Source: Phaeoceros laevis (taxonomy: Eukaryota; Anthocerotophyta; Anthocerotopsida; Notothyladales). From it: a stretch of 21,632 bases of DNA. Made by a program: the position numbers and the translations under genes. This document shows, piece by piece, positions 1 to 8,060 of the stretch; within the stretch, counting starts at the first letter, position 1; each line of letters begins with the position of its first letter. The DNA lies in assembly GCA_049999765.1 (NCBI GenBank), contig JBNGIQ010009191.1, positions 1 through 21,632 on the forward strand. Direction: 5' to 3'. A model generated the notes under the pieces. The model saw nothing but the letters and a program-made list of their open reading frames with translations. It did not search any database and was not told the DNA's origin.

Positions 1-116
1 TTTGCGCGCATCTCCCAACTGGCCACACTTTGCACCGATTCAGAGATCGTGGAAAGAGGACTAAACTTAGGTGGCAAGTGCCCAGGAGGCAAGCAACGTA
101 AAACTGTGTGCTAAAG
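1..116 (-). pseudogene. PPR gene scraps
   Basis: Two short minus-strand pieces of a PPR gene. Bases 45-1 read AKCGQLGDARK, the conserved end/start of neighbouring PPR motifs. Bases 116-82 match the PPR gene at 5234-6718 around its CLLKAC segment at nucleotide level (shared CAGGAGGCAAGCAA-type string). Roughly 100 bases between the two pieces are missing relative to that gene. No open frame joins them, so this is a relic; it may continue beyond the left edge of the window. Confidence 0.55.
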
Positions 117-177
117 TCGTCTGCTTGGGCGAACGACTGACGTGAATGTTTAGGGAGGACCGGAGCTTGTGGCTCGG

Positions 178-904
178 TTACAGTCCGCCAAAAACTGGTT
201 GTGCCCGGCGAGAAGGAATGGAATTCGAAGCACATCTCGCCGCCTTTGGTGTGTTTGCTGCGGCAGAGTTGGGGTGGTGCACTACCAACACTAGTACGTC
301 AAAGCTGCTGCACCCTTCTTTCTGTTACCAGCCAGACGTAGCGCGACCATATGATTGGAAGTGCAACAACCAGAGGAGGCAGCTGCAGCCAGGTCCGGTC
401 CGCAAGGTTGAGCAGCCAACACCTCATTCCCCAGGCAAGTGGCCCAAGAAATGAATTGTGTTCCAGTCCCACAACTGGGCAGGCCGGCTTTAGTGGACGC
501 CCTTTCTATGAAGCGGAAGCTTGGTGGTAGCGTCAAGCCCTCGAAATCCACCTTGTGCACCTTGAAGCGTTCCTCCAATCTGCGCAGCTGATCGCAGCTG
601 CACTGGTTCGAGTAACTGCTCACAACCGGGTAGCCACGGCGGAAGGACCGCGACGTCGTCTCATCCCGGAAAGCAGAGCAGGTCATGAGCTTCCTCCACC
701 GCTTGCAAACAAGGCGGAGACGGGCTTGGCTGGACTTGGGCACAAAGAGGAGCACTCTCTCCACCAACTCTTCCGGTAGCAGCCTCTACGAAGCTTCCTC
801 CACCATCACCGGCCCCTCCCCGAGGCTGTGGCTCCACCTGTGAACAGCTCCTCCAGCACTAACGGGTAAATTGTGGTCTTCTCATGATCTGTTAAGCTTG
901 CCAT
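178..904 (-). pseudogene. F-box protein relic, two frameshifts
   Basis: Read on the minus strand from ATG at 904 (MASLTDHEKTTIYPLVLEEL...), the frame breaks near 806 and again near 785. It then enters a clear F-box motif, LPEELVERVLLFVPKSSQ, followed by LVCKRWRKLM (about 779-690). F-box proteins bind SKP1 and select substrates for SCF ubiquitin ligases. The downstream stretch (LPPSFRFIER, then ALRLAGNRKKG) loosely resembles the substrate-binding half of plant F-box/kelch proteins, but a further frame change near 305 is needed to continue through DVLVLVVHHP to a stop at 178. The F-box assignment is firm and the C-terminal family is not. No ATG lies in the F-box frame close upstream, and the intervals at the breaks are too short for introns, so I call it a pseudogene. 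A minus-strand open stretch at 1183-904 upstream has no recognisable domain. Confidence 0.6.
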
Positions 905-1183
905 GGTATATGCCTGCTTGCGATGAATTACAAATTTATCTATGTTCAGAGCATCACAACTTTTCAGATATGCAAGGTGCTGAAGTCTTTGTCTAGAACA
1001 GATCTGCAGCTCTAGATAGATAGTCCTGAAGGCAGAAAATGCGAACTTTCGATGATTTCTTAATTGGAGTGTAGACATTGCTAACCTGGTCTTGTGGGCT
1101 TCTTTTTTCAAAGAAAGTACTAAGCCTTTTCTTGAAAGGACATGATAGTGTTCTTCAAACTTGTTTGCTACTGTGTACTCCAT

Positions 1184-1578
1184 GACTAAAGGACACTATT
1201 GGTGTCTAGCGATCAGGGTAAACTGATTGTGAAACTACTGAGGTTTTTAGGTTTAAAGCTAACTATTCTGGCTTGAGGATGCTGAGGTATGGTTGAGGCA
1301 TGTTAACAAATTTAAAAGTGCGGTAGTTCCAAGGACAAAGTCCTAAAGAATAGATGTAGAGATTTGTTCTTCTTGATCTCATTACTACATTGGTAAGTAC
1401 TTAAGCTTCTAGCTTTGTACAACTACCAATCTCATTGGGAATGATACTTACACGTGGAATCTCCAACATCACCAACTCTTTAGAGAGCAGGAGCATATGA
1501 CATCCTGGCACTCTATACAATATTAGGTGATAAAGATGATAAGATATTGTAACACGTCAATTCATGAGTGTTGACTAA
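1184..1578. other. Intergenic, A/T-rich, possible LRR scrap
   Basis: This stretch lies downstream of the receptor-like gene's stop codon. No long open frame is present. On the minus strand around 1460-1395 the translation includes SIIPNEIGSCTKLEA, which fits the IPxEIGxCxxL pattern of plant extracellular LRRs. It may be a small relic of a second LRR gene. The rest should contain the 3' untranslated region of the receptor-like gene; I see no convincing polyadenylation signal. Confidence 0.3.
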
Positions 1579-4500
1579 TTACAAGGGTGCATGGTAGAAT
1601 CCATGTTTAAGAATATAGATGGGTGGCCCACTATCACCAAATATGAAGTGCAAACCTCTACTAGTACAAAGAAATAACCCTAGAACAATTAAGAAGGAAG
1701 TGACACACCCAATTGAGAAACCTGTCCAGGACAACAGAGTGTCGCGATGTCGAGAAGAAACGTATGATGAGTAAGTTGAAAGGTTGACTTGCGGTGTTTG
1801 GGCTATTGAGCATGCAATATTCAAGATTTGTCCACAAAGCCCAGGGTTTCCTAAGTAGGATTGAATGTCAAATCTTGTACCAAAGGGAACTAGGCCCATA
1901 AGATTGTTATTCGAAAAATTCACATATTCTATAGTACGAAGGTTGGCAAACACAGCAGGTATGGTACCACTCAAGTTATTGTTTGACAAATCCATTTGTA
2001 ATAAAGAGCTAAGATTGGAAAATGTCATAGGAATTGATCCAACCAATTGGTTATATGATAGATTCAAGTATCGCACTCCAACGAGACTAGACAACTCTTG
2101 TGGAATCTCACCTTGTAGATGGTTGTTGGATAGGTCTAGTATTTTTGTAGAAAACGGAAGGCCATAATGACCTCTTGTAACATTCTTGTAAGTTAGAAAG
2201 ATAGGTGGATCAGTCACTTGGTTAAAAATCCTGAATATGAAGCCTGCTCGATTTCGAACTTCTTGAAGACTAGCAAGTTGAGATAAGCTAGAGGGTATGG
2301 GACCCTGTATTAGGTTCCCAGCTAGTACTAATATCAATAACCTCATGAACCGACTACCAATCCATGGAGGCAAACGCCCTTCAAACTTGTTTGATGATAA
2401 AAGAATGACACTCATACGTCCACTTGCAGGATAAGATAAAACATCCAATGCATCTGATATATCTCCACTTAGTTGGTTATTTTGCAAATCTACAGTATGC
2501 AGAGCCGAACAATTCTTATACGAATGAGGTATGGTGCCAACAAGGTTTGCTTCACTCGCCATGAAAACTCTCAACTTGCTTGCCATCCCTAAGCTTTGAG
2601 GCAAACCACCTGAAAAGTTGTTTCTAGAAAGAATGAGCATCATCAATGTTTGCAACCCACTCCAATCTACAGCAGAGAGTGGTCCCTCTAATTGGTTGCT
2701 CGCCCCATTGAATGTTTGCATACTTGTCATGTTTGCTAACCATGTGGGAAGACCACCTGACAAATTATTATCATTCAAATAAAACTGAGACATGGAAGTG
2801 CAGTTTCCAAGCGATGATGGTATCATACCATACACTTGTGTGGATCTCACAACAAGCTGCTGCAAGTCTTTAAGTTGACCAAGCTCTTTTGGAATGGAAC
2901 CTGTGATCATGCTTCTCCTTGGACCACGTGAAATAGATGAACCTCCCAGCTCCAAAAATTGTAACTTCTTGCAAAAGGCAATCTCCCTAGGAATGGCACC
3001 CTCAATGTCATTGTAAGCAATATCTAGGTTCAACAAGTTGGAAATGTTACCCAATGCCCTAGGTATGGGCCCTGTTAAACGATTGAAACCCACCGATAAA
3101 TACTCCAAGGAGCTGGGGAAGAAATGGGCCGGAATGCTCCCATTCAAGTCGTTGTTACTAAGGCGTAAAACCCACAGAGCAGTGCAGTTGCTGAAATCGG
3201 GAATCTCACCGCCGATACCAGTGTCGGTCACTATAAAGGTACTCAAAAATGGTAAGCGTCCGAACTCTTGAGGAATGCTCCCTACCAACTCTCTGTTACT
3301 CACTTGGCTGGTAGACATGTAGGGAGGAGGACCGCTACCTATGAGGCCCTGGTCAGATGTTGCCCCCAATAAAAACTTATCAAGGCGGGTACAGAGACCA
3401 AACTCCCGAGGAATGGTTCCTCGGAAGTCGTTGAACCTGAGATCCACATACTCGAGGTTGCTAAGGTTGCCCAAGGTGCGCGGTATTTCCCCCTCCAAAC
3501 GGTTTGTTTGCAATCCCAAATGGACCAAGCCCCTGAGTGTGGTGCCAAGTTCCTGAGGTATGACACCTGTGATATGAGTCCCAGAGACAAGCAGCTGCTC
3601 CAGAAAAGTCATATTGCTCAAGACCTCGCCATACAAACTTTCAAGTGTTCCATTAATTGCACTCCTGTCATCCTGAGGTACCAAAATCGACATTCCTAGA
3701 GAAAGGGACTTGAGCTTGCTACATGACCTAAGCTCGGCAGGGACCTCTCCTCGCACGCCGGCATTCTCCATCAGGCTGAGCACAGCGAGGCCGGTGAGAT
3801 TTCCCAAGGAGGCTGGAATTTCCCCCGTCAGACTGTTAGCCTCCAAGTCCAGAACCTGCAGCTCCTTCAACGATCCCAACCACGCAGGTATGGGTCCTGT
3901 CAGGCTAGCATAATACAAGCGCAAGAAGGTGAGGGAAGAGCAGTTTGCCAAGGTGCCGGGGATGGTGCCATTCAGCTTGTTTCGTGATTGCCCATCAGAT
4001 GCCCAGCCCAGCTCCAGAGAAACCAGCTTGTTGCATCGCCCTAACGCCGAAGGGATGGGTCCCGAAAAATCGTTGGTCCCCAGCGACAGGACTTGCAACT
4101 CCGATAGAGTCCCGATCGAATCAGGCAGAGTTCCCGACAAGAGATTGAACCTGAGGTCCAACGACACCAGACTGCTCCCCCCAGCGCTGCCATTTCCCGC
4201 TTTGAGAACGTCGGGGAAATTGCCACTAAAGCCGTTGTAGGACAGGTTGAGGTGCGTGAGAAAGGGCATCGTGAAGAGCAGCGGCGTGACAGTACCATTG
4301 AGCCCCTGCCCTGGAAGCTCCAGAGCAACCACTCTTCCACCACCACCAGCTGCACAGGACACTCCTTTCCACCTGCACACATGTCGCGACGCTCGCCAGG
4401 TGGCCAAAGCTCCGTTGGGATCGTCCACAATCTCCTGCTTGAATGTTGTGAGAATGCGCCTCTGCTCTGAAACCAATGCATGGCTTTCAGTAGAACCAGC

Positions 4501-4593
4501 AGCAGCAAACATTGCGCAATGCCGGCGTGCGCAGCTCCACAGCACAAGGGCGATGGCAAAAGGTATGAAGCCTGATAAGGGAAGAGGTGCCAT
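1579..4593 (-). CDS. LRR receptor-like protein (RLP), no kinase
   Basis: An intact, intronless 1004-residue reading frame with the architecture of a plant receptor-like protein. Residues 1-30 form a signal peptide (hydrophobic FIPFAIALVLWSC). Residues 36-85 form the LRR N-cap, with the cysteine pair CRWKGVSC at 73-80. A long run of 24-residue extracellular LRRs (LxxLxLxxNxLxGxIPxxLG) follows, interrupted at about 772-814 by a non-LRR island containing TDPPIFLTYKNVTRGHYGLP. Four more LRRs lead to the C-cap (NPGLCG at 916-921). A single membrane helix at about 953-976 and a 28-residue cytoplasmic tail follow, with no kinase domain. Known RLPs work at the plasma membrane with co-receptor kinases in defence or development; the island-before-last-LRRs layout is shared with Cf-type RLPs and peptide-hormone receptors. 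The ligand is unknown. An inverted partial copy sits 200 bp upstream (4793-5014). Confidence 0.93.
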   Translation of the reverse strand: MAPLPLSGFIPFAIALVLWSCARRHCAMFAAAGSTESHALVSEQRRILTTFKQEIVDDPNGALATWRASRHVCRWKGVSCAAGGGGRVVALELPGQGLNGTVTPLLFTMPFLTHLNLSYNGFSGNFPDVLKAGNGSAGGSSLVSLDLRFNLLSGTLPDSIGTLSELQVLSLGTNDFSGPIPSALGRCNKLVSLELGWASDGQSRNKLNGTIPGTLANCSSLTFLRLYYASLTGPIPAWLGSLKELQVLDLEANSLTGEIPASLGNLTGLAVLSLMENAGVRGEVPAELRSCSKLKSLSLGMSILVPQDDRSAINGTLESLYGEVLSNMTFLEQLLVSGTHITGVIPQELGTTLRGLVHLGLQTNRLEGEIPRTLGNLSNLEYVDLRFNDFRGTIPREFGLCTRLDKFLLGATSDQGLIGSGPPPYMSTSQVSNRELVGSIPQEFGRLPFLSTFIVTDTGIGGEIPDFSNCTALWVLRLSNNDLNGSIPAHFFPSSLEYLSVGFNRLTGPIPRALGNISNLLNLDIAYNDIEGAIPREIAFCKKLQFLELGGSSISRGPRRSMITGSIPKELGQLKDLQQLVVRSTQVYGMIPSSLGNCTSMSQFYLNDNNLSGGLPTWLANMTSMQTFNGASNQLEGPLSAVDWSGLQTLMMLILSRNNFSGGLPQSLGMASKLRVFMASEANLVGTIPHSYKNCSALHTVDLQNNQLSGDISDALDVLSYPASGRMSVILLSSNKFEGRLPPWIGSRFMRLLILVLAGNLIQGPIPSSLSQLASLQEVRNRAGFIFRIFNQVTDPPIFLTYKNVTRGHYGLPFSTKILDLSNNHLQGEIPQELSSLVGVRYLNLSYNQLVGSIPMTFSNLSSLLQMDLSNNNLSGTIPAVFANLRTIEYVNFSNNNLMGLVPFGTRFDIQSYLGNPGLCGQILNIACSIAQTPQVNLSTYSSYVSSRHRDTLLSWTGFSIGCVTSFLIVLGLFLCTSRGLHFIFGDSGPPIYILKHGFYHAPL

Positions 4594-4693
4594 CTTAGCA
4601 AACTTGTTTGAGCGGATGCATCAAAAGCGCAACCGACAATCCGCAGACAGCCGGCGCATTCAATGTACAGTGTGTAGACCAGAGTCATTTCAA

Positions 4694-4708
4694 ATCCTTA
4701 TAAACACC
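4694..4708 (-). promoter_or_regulatory. Possible TATA box of the RLP gene
   Basis: On the minus strand the sequence reads GTTTATAAGGATTTG about 105 bases before the RLP start codon at 4593. That spacing would leave a 5' leader of roughly 70-80 bases. Only position and the TTTATAA core support it. Confidence 0.35.
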
Positions 4709-4792
4709 AGAGTCTGGCTGGAGGGCATTCACGACGCGCAACAGACAATGCGTAGACAGCGCTTTTTTTTCTTTCGAGAGTTGTATTCTTTT

Positions 4793-5014
4793 GAATCTCT
4801 GGGACTCGGGTCACACGTGTGATTCCTGAACAACTTGGCACCGGACTCAAGGGTTCGGACCATTTGGATTTGTGGGCTAACTTTTTGGAGGGGGAAGTGT
4901 AGACCGCGCACCTTGGGCAACCTTATTAGCAACCTCGAGTATGTGGACTTGACATCCAATGACTTCCGAGAAACCATTCCTCGGGAGTTGGGTTTCTGTA
5001 CTCGCGATAGGTAA
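4793..5014 (+). pseudogene. Inverted LRR fragment of the RLP gene
   Basis: Read on the plus strand, this segment matches the RLP coding strand between 3602 and 3381, in opposite orientation to the gene itself. Shared landmarks are CTCTGGGACTC, TTGGCACC, TTTGGAGGGGGAA, CGCGCACCTTGGGCAACCTT, AGCAACCTCGAGTATGTGGA and ACCATTCCTCGGGAGTT. The translation still shows NLEYVDLTSNDFRETIPREL, a typical LRR, but there are frameshifts (extra bases in AACCTTATTAGC) and a stop (GAAGTGTAGACC). The copy ends just after TTCTGTACTCGCGATAGGTAAG. It is a non-functional partial duplication lying between the RLP and PPR genes. Confidence 0.8.
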
Positions 5015-5063
5015 GTCGACGCGCTCGCCATTGGCCTAACCCAACATCCGCAGTCCGGGGAAG

Positions 5064-5081
5064 GACGGACGGACGGACGGT
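5064..5081 (+). repeat. GGAC microsatellite
   Basis: A run of GGAC/GACG tetranucleotides (AGGACGGACGGACGGACGG) followed by GTCCCGGGAATCCGTCCC, which can pair back with it. It lies at the 3' end of the frameshifted DYW remnant, where PPR homology stops. Confidence 0.6.
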
Positions 5082-5084
5082 CCC

Positions 5085-6727
5085 GGGAATCCGTCCCTGA
5101 TCCAATGACGGTTGTCCCTCTTTTCAACCCTTGACATAATCTCGGTGGAAGAGTGGCAGTCCCTGCACATCCGCAGGTTTTTGGTCACCAGCAGAGGTGC
5201 CATCGGGAGTGTTCAAGAGACCAAACGCCAAAGCTAGCTTCTCAGCATGCCCACACAGTTATCTTCCTTCTCCTTCTCAGACACTGGCTTCAACACCAGC
5301 TTGGTGTGTGGTACATGATTCCCTTCCTCCTTCAAACGTTCATTTGTGCAACGAACCTTGCATTCCAGCTCAACAAGATGTTCAAAACACCGTGCTCCCC
5401 GCTCTATATCCCCATGACTCTTGCAGGCATTCAGCAATGACATCAAGCCAACAGCACCATATTCGCACCCAATCGATAATAGCATCTTCTCTGCCTCGCC
5501 TAAATGGCCTGCGCGCCCAAGAAGATCAACCATGCAATTATAATGCTCAGCTGTCGGGTTCAGGCCATGCTGTTTCACCATAGCATCAAAATACTGTCGA
5601 CCCTTACTGACCAGCCCCTCTTGACTGCATGCTGCAAGAGGGCAGGTCTGAATACCAGCCAGCATCATCTCTTCGAAGCATGCTGTAGCCTTGCGGCCTT
5701 CATTATTTCTACCATACCCATTTATCATGGCAGTCCATGTTACCGCATCCTTTGTGGACAGACTGTCAAACACTTTGCGTGCATCTTCCAACTGGCCACA
5801 TTTTGCATACATATTTACGACCCAATTGCCCAGTACTATGTCACCTTCAAGTAGTCCTCTTTTTACAATCCCTGAATGCAGCTGCCTGCCCTGCTGTAGA
5901 GCACCAGCACTTGCACAAGCCTTGAGCAGGCACGCAAACGTAAAACAGTCTGCTAAAATCAGGCCCTCCTGCTCCATACTCGCATACAATGTGAGCGCCT
6001 GGGGACTGAGCCCATGCTCAGCATACCCATTTATCATGGCAGTCCATGTTACCGCATCCCTTGTCGACATACTGTCAAACACTTTGCGTGCATCATCCAA
6101 CTGGCCACATTTTGCATACATATTTACGAGGCAAGTTCCCAGTACTGCGTCACCTTCAAGTAGTCCTCTTTTTACAATCCCTGAATGCAGCTGCCTACCC
6201 TGCTGTAGAGCACCGGCCCTTGTACAAGCCTTCAGGAGGCAAGCAAGCGTAACACTGTTTGCTGAAAGCAGGTCTTCCTGTTCCATCCTTGCATACAGCA
6301 TGAGCGCCTGGGGACCCAGCCCATGCTCAGCATAAGCATTTATCATGGCAGTCCATGTTACCGCATCCCTTGTGGACAGACTGTCCAACAGCTTGCGTGC
6401 ATCTTCCAACTGGCCACATTTTGCATACATATTTACAAGGCAAGTTCCCAGTACTACGTCACCTTCAAGCAATTCTCTTCTTACAATCCCTGAATGCAGG
6501 TGCCTGCCCTGCTGTAGAGCACCAGCACTTGCACAAGCTTTCAGGAGGCAACCATATGTAAAACTGTCTGCTAAAACCAGGCCTTCCTGCTCCATACTCG
6601 CATACAATGCGAGCGCCTGGGGACCGAGCCCGTGCTCAGCATACGCATTGATCATGGCATTCCATGTTGACGCATTCCTTGTGGCCAGACTGTCAAACAC
6701 TTTGCGTGCATCTTCCAACTGGCCATT
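5085..6727 (-). pseudogene. PLS-class PPR-DYW gene, truncated and frameshifted
   Basis: The main open frame (6718-5234, 494 codons) holds three and a half copies of a 103-residue P-L-S triplet with motifs such as LVNMYAKCGQLEDARKVFD, TWTAMINGYAEHG and CLLKACASAGALQQGRQLHS. It then runs into an E-type region (YNCMVDLLGRAGHLGEAEKM). PPR-DYW proteins bind organellar RNA and deaminate C to U. Here most of the E/E+ region is missing: ARCFEHLVELE runs almost directly into KEEGNHVPHTKLVLKPVSEK. The DYW part is out of frame: HAEKLALAFGLLNTP (from 5249) and KNLRMCRDCHSSTEIMS (to about 5130) lie in other frames. The expected C-terminal DYW tripeptide is absent. The 5' end is cut at a junction with 2OGD sequence at about 6727, and the frame begins at TTG with the first ATG at 6655. 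A truncated protein from 6655 is possible, but pseudogene is the better call. Confidence 0.75.
5470..6718 (-). repeat. 309-nt tandem PPR units
   Basis: The segment encoding CGQLEDARK recurs with a regular spacing of 309 bases (plus-strand positions near 5778, 6087, 6396 and 6705), exactly 103 codons or one P-L-S triplet. Units are highly similar at nucleotide level: long strings such as GGCAGTCCATGTTACCGCAT recur in successive copies. This indicates expansion or homogenisation by unequal crossing-over or gene conversion. Confidence 0.85.
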
Positions 6728-7162
6728 CTGTCCTGGTGCAGGACGGTGATGATCATGATGTAGGGATTGGTGTGGGAAACCAGGCCAATGATGAGCTCCG
6801 GGTTGGGGTATGGCGGGTACAGGTTCGTCCTCAACCCGTTCCTCAGCTGGACTCTCCTGCCGCCCTTGAAGGTGAGCGAGTCAGGCTGGCATCGCAGGTC
6901 CTCGGTCAGGAGGTCGATCACCTCGCGCCCCAGCGCTTCCAAAAGTGTGAAAGTAGTCATGAATCTATCTTTGACCTTGATTCAACAGCACAGAAAAAAA
7001 CAAGCTAAGCTTCTACAGGACAACCCTTGTTCGATGCCTTGCATTCTACCAAGAGCTGGAGGGTCGGAATGCGGCCTACTACAACACACCTGAAACTCTT
7101 CGTTCCAGCCGATGATGAGGACGTTGGTGATGCTCTGAGGGAAGTGGAAGGCTGTATACGGA
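6727..7162 (-). pseudogene. 2OGD relic (copy 1), fused to PPR
   Basis: A broken minus-strand copy of the dioxygenase gene at 14610-16114. Bases 7162-7090 match the end of its exon 1 (TAFHFPQ, then NVLIIGWNEEFQ) followed by a donor-like GTGTGT. Bases 6960-6727 match exon 2 (LLEALGREVIDLLTEDL, NLYPPYPNPELIIGLV). The metal-binding HTD has become HTN. Homology stops right after VLHQD at about 6727, where the PPR gene begins in another frame, so translation across the joint soon stops at 6652. The segment belongs to a block duplicated again at 20466-20805. Confidence 0.75.
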
Positions 7163-8060
7163 ATATGGGCAAATTTGAGTCCCCCTATTAATAATAGCTA
7201 GCGCCGGTTTCCTAAGGCTGGCTGGTTGGGCAGAGGTTAGCCAGATCCTCACACTTCATCACATAGGGTGTGTCGCGGCTTGTATATCACTAGCGAATAA
7301 TGGTCCATGCAGGCAGGATTCGCGGGACAGACCAGCCAGATTTTTTGTGAGGTGTCGTTTTTCGCGATAACGACGACCGCCAGCTCCTATCGAACTCCAT
7401 CGAACTCCTTGCCCATGCGCGGGTCTCTGGTGCCTGGGCCACGGGATACCGGTTGCTGCTCACCGGGGAAGGGCTACCCCCTCTCCCTCTCTCTCCTCTC
7501 TCCCGCCACTGTAGTAGGTGATAACGACGACCACACAGCATTTAATTATTGCATCTCGAGCAGTGTGCTGCCTGCAAGCCATGCCAGTTGCTGGAGAGTT
7601 CCTTCTTCCCAGTCCGTCTCCTTCCCGTCCCGCTCCCCGTCGTTTGTAGCATTCCTGCTGCCCCGGGCTTGGCCGCGCGCCCTCCTCCCCCCCGCCTGCG
7701 CCTCCCTCCCTGTAGGCTCTGTGGTAGAGCTCGAGGGCGGGGGCCCGCGTAGCGGTGTGATGGCTCAGCATGTGTTGTCGGTGGAAGACATGGTTGGGGC
7801 ACTGTGGCAGTGGAAGCGGGATCCGACAGGTGGTCGAGATCCGGCGATAGGAGAGATTGTGGGGGCGCTGGATCCGCATCCCAGTGTGGTGGCTCGAGAT
7901 ATGTCGGTAGCGGAGGTGTTGGACATGGCTCACCGACTTGTAGAGGAACGACTTCCCCAGATTGAAGATTGTTTTTTCATGCAGGGTCCACCGAAGCGAG
8001 CGTGGCTCCGACGTGATGGCTCCCTCGACTGGGGACAGATCACTGATGACCTGCAAGGGA
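6850..8060 (+). repeat. Segmental duplication, copy 1
   Basis: Direct copy of 20466-21560. Both hold the same order: 2OGD exon-2 and exon-1 scraps, an intergenic stretch (GTCGCGGCTTGTATATCACT, then GGCAGGATTCGCGGGACA), a C/T-rich leader and the first Roco exon. Copy 1 contains an extra segment of about 150 bases near 7365-7515, flanked by two versions of GATAACGACGACC. That layout suggests an internal duplication or insertion at this motif. Confidence 0.85.
7279..7310 (+). promoter_or_regulatory. Conserved TATA-like element upstream of Roco
   Basis: CTTGTATATCACTAGCG lies about 480 bases before the Roco start and is retained at 20916-20932 in the second copy. A second conserved A/T-rich string, CATTTAATTATTGCATCTCG, lies near 7538-7557 and 21047-21066. 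Conservation may only reflect recent duplication, so the promoter role is tentative. Confidence 0.25.

Noticed and set aside
146-454. Plus-strand open frame of about 100 codons
   Set aside because: It lies antisense to the F-box relic and shows no domain; it is a shadow.
3038-4240. Several plus-strand open frames within the RLP gene
   Set aside because: All are antisense shadows of LRR codons; they repeat a pattern simply because the LRRs do.
7307-7759. Open frame extending upstream of the Roco start
   Set aside because: It is low-complexity C/T-rich sequence that differs by large insertions between the two duplicated copies, as expected for a leader; similarity at protein level begins at the ATG at 7760.
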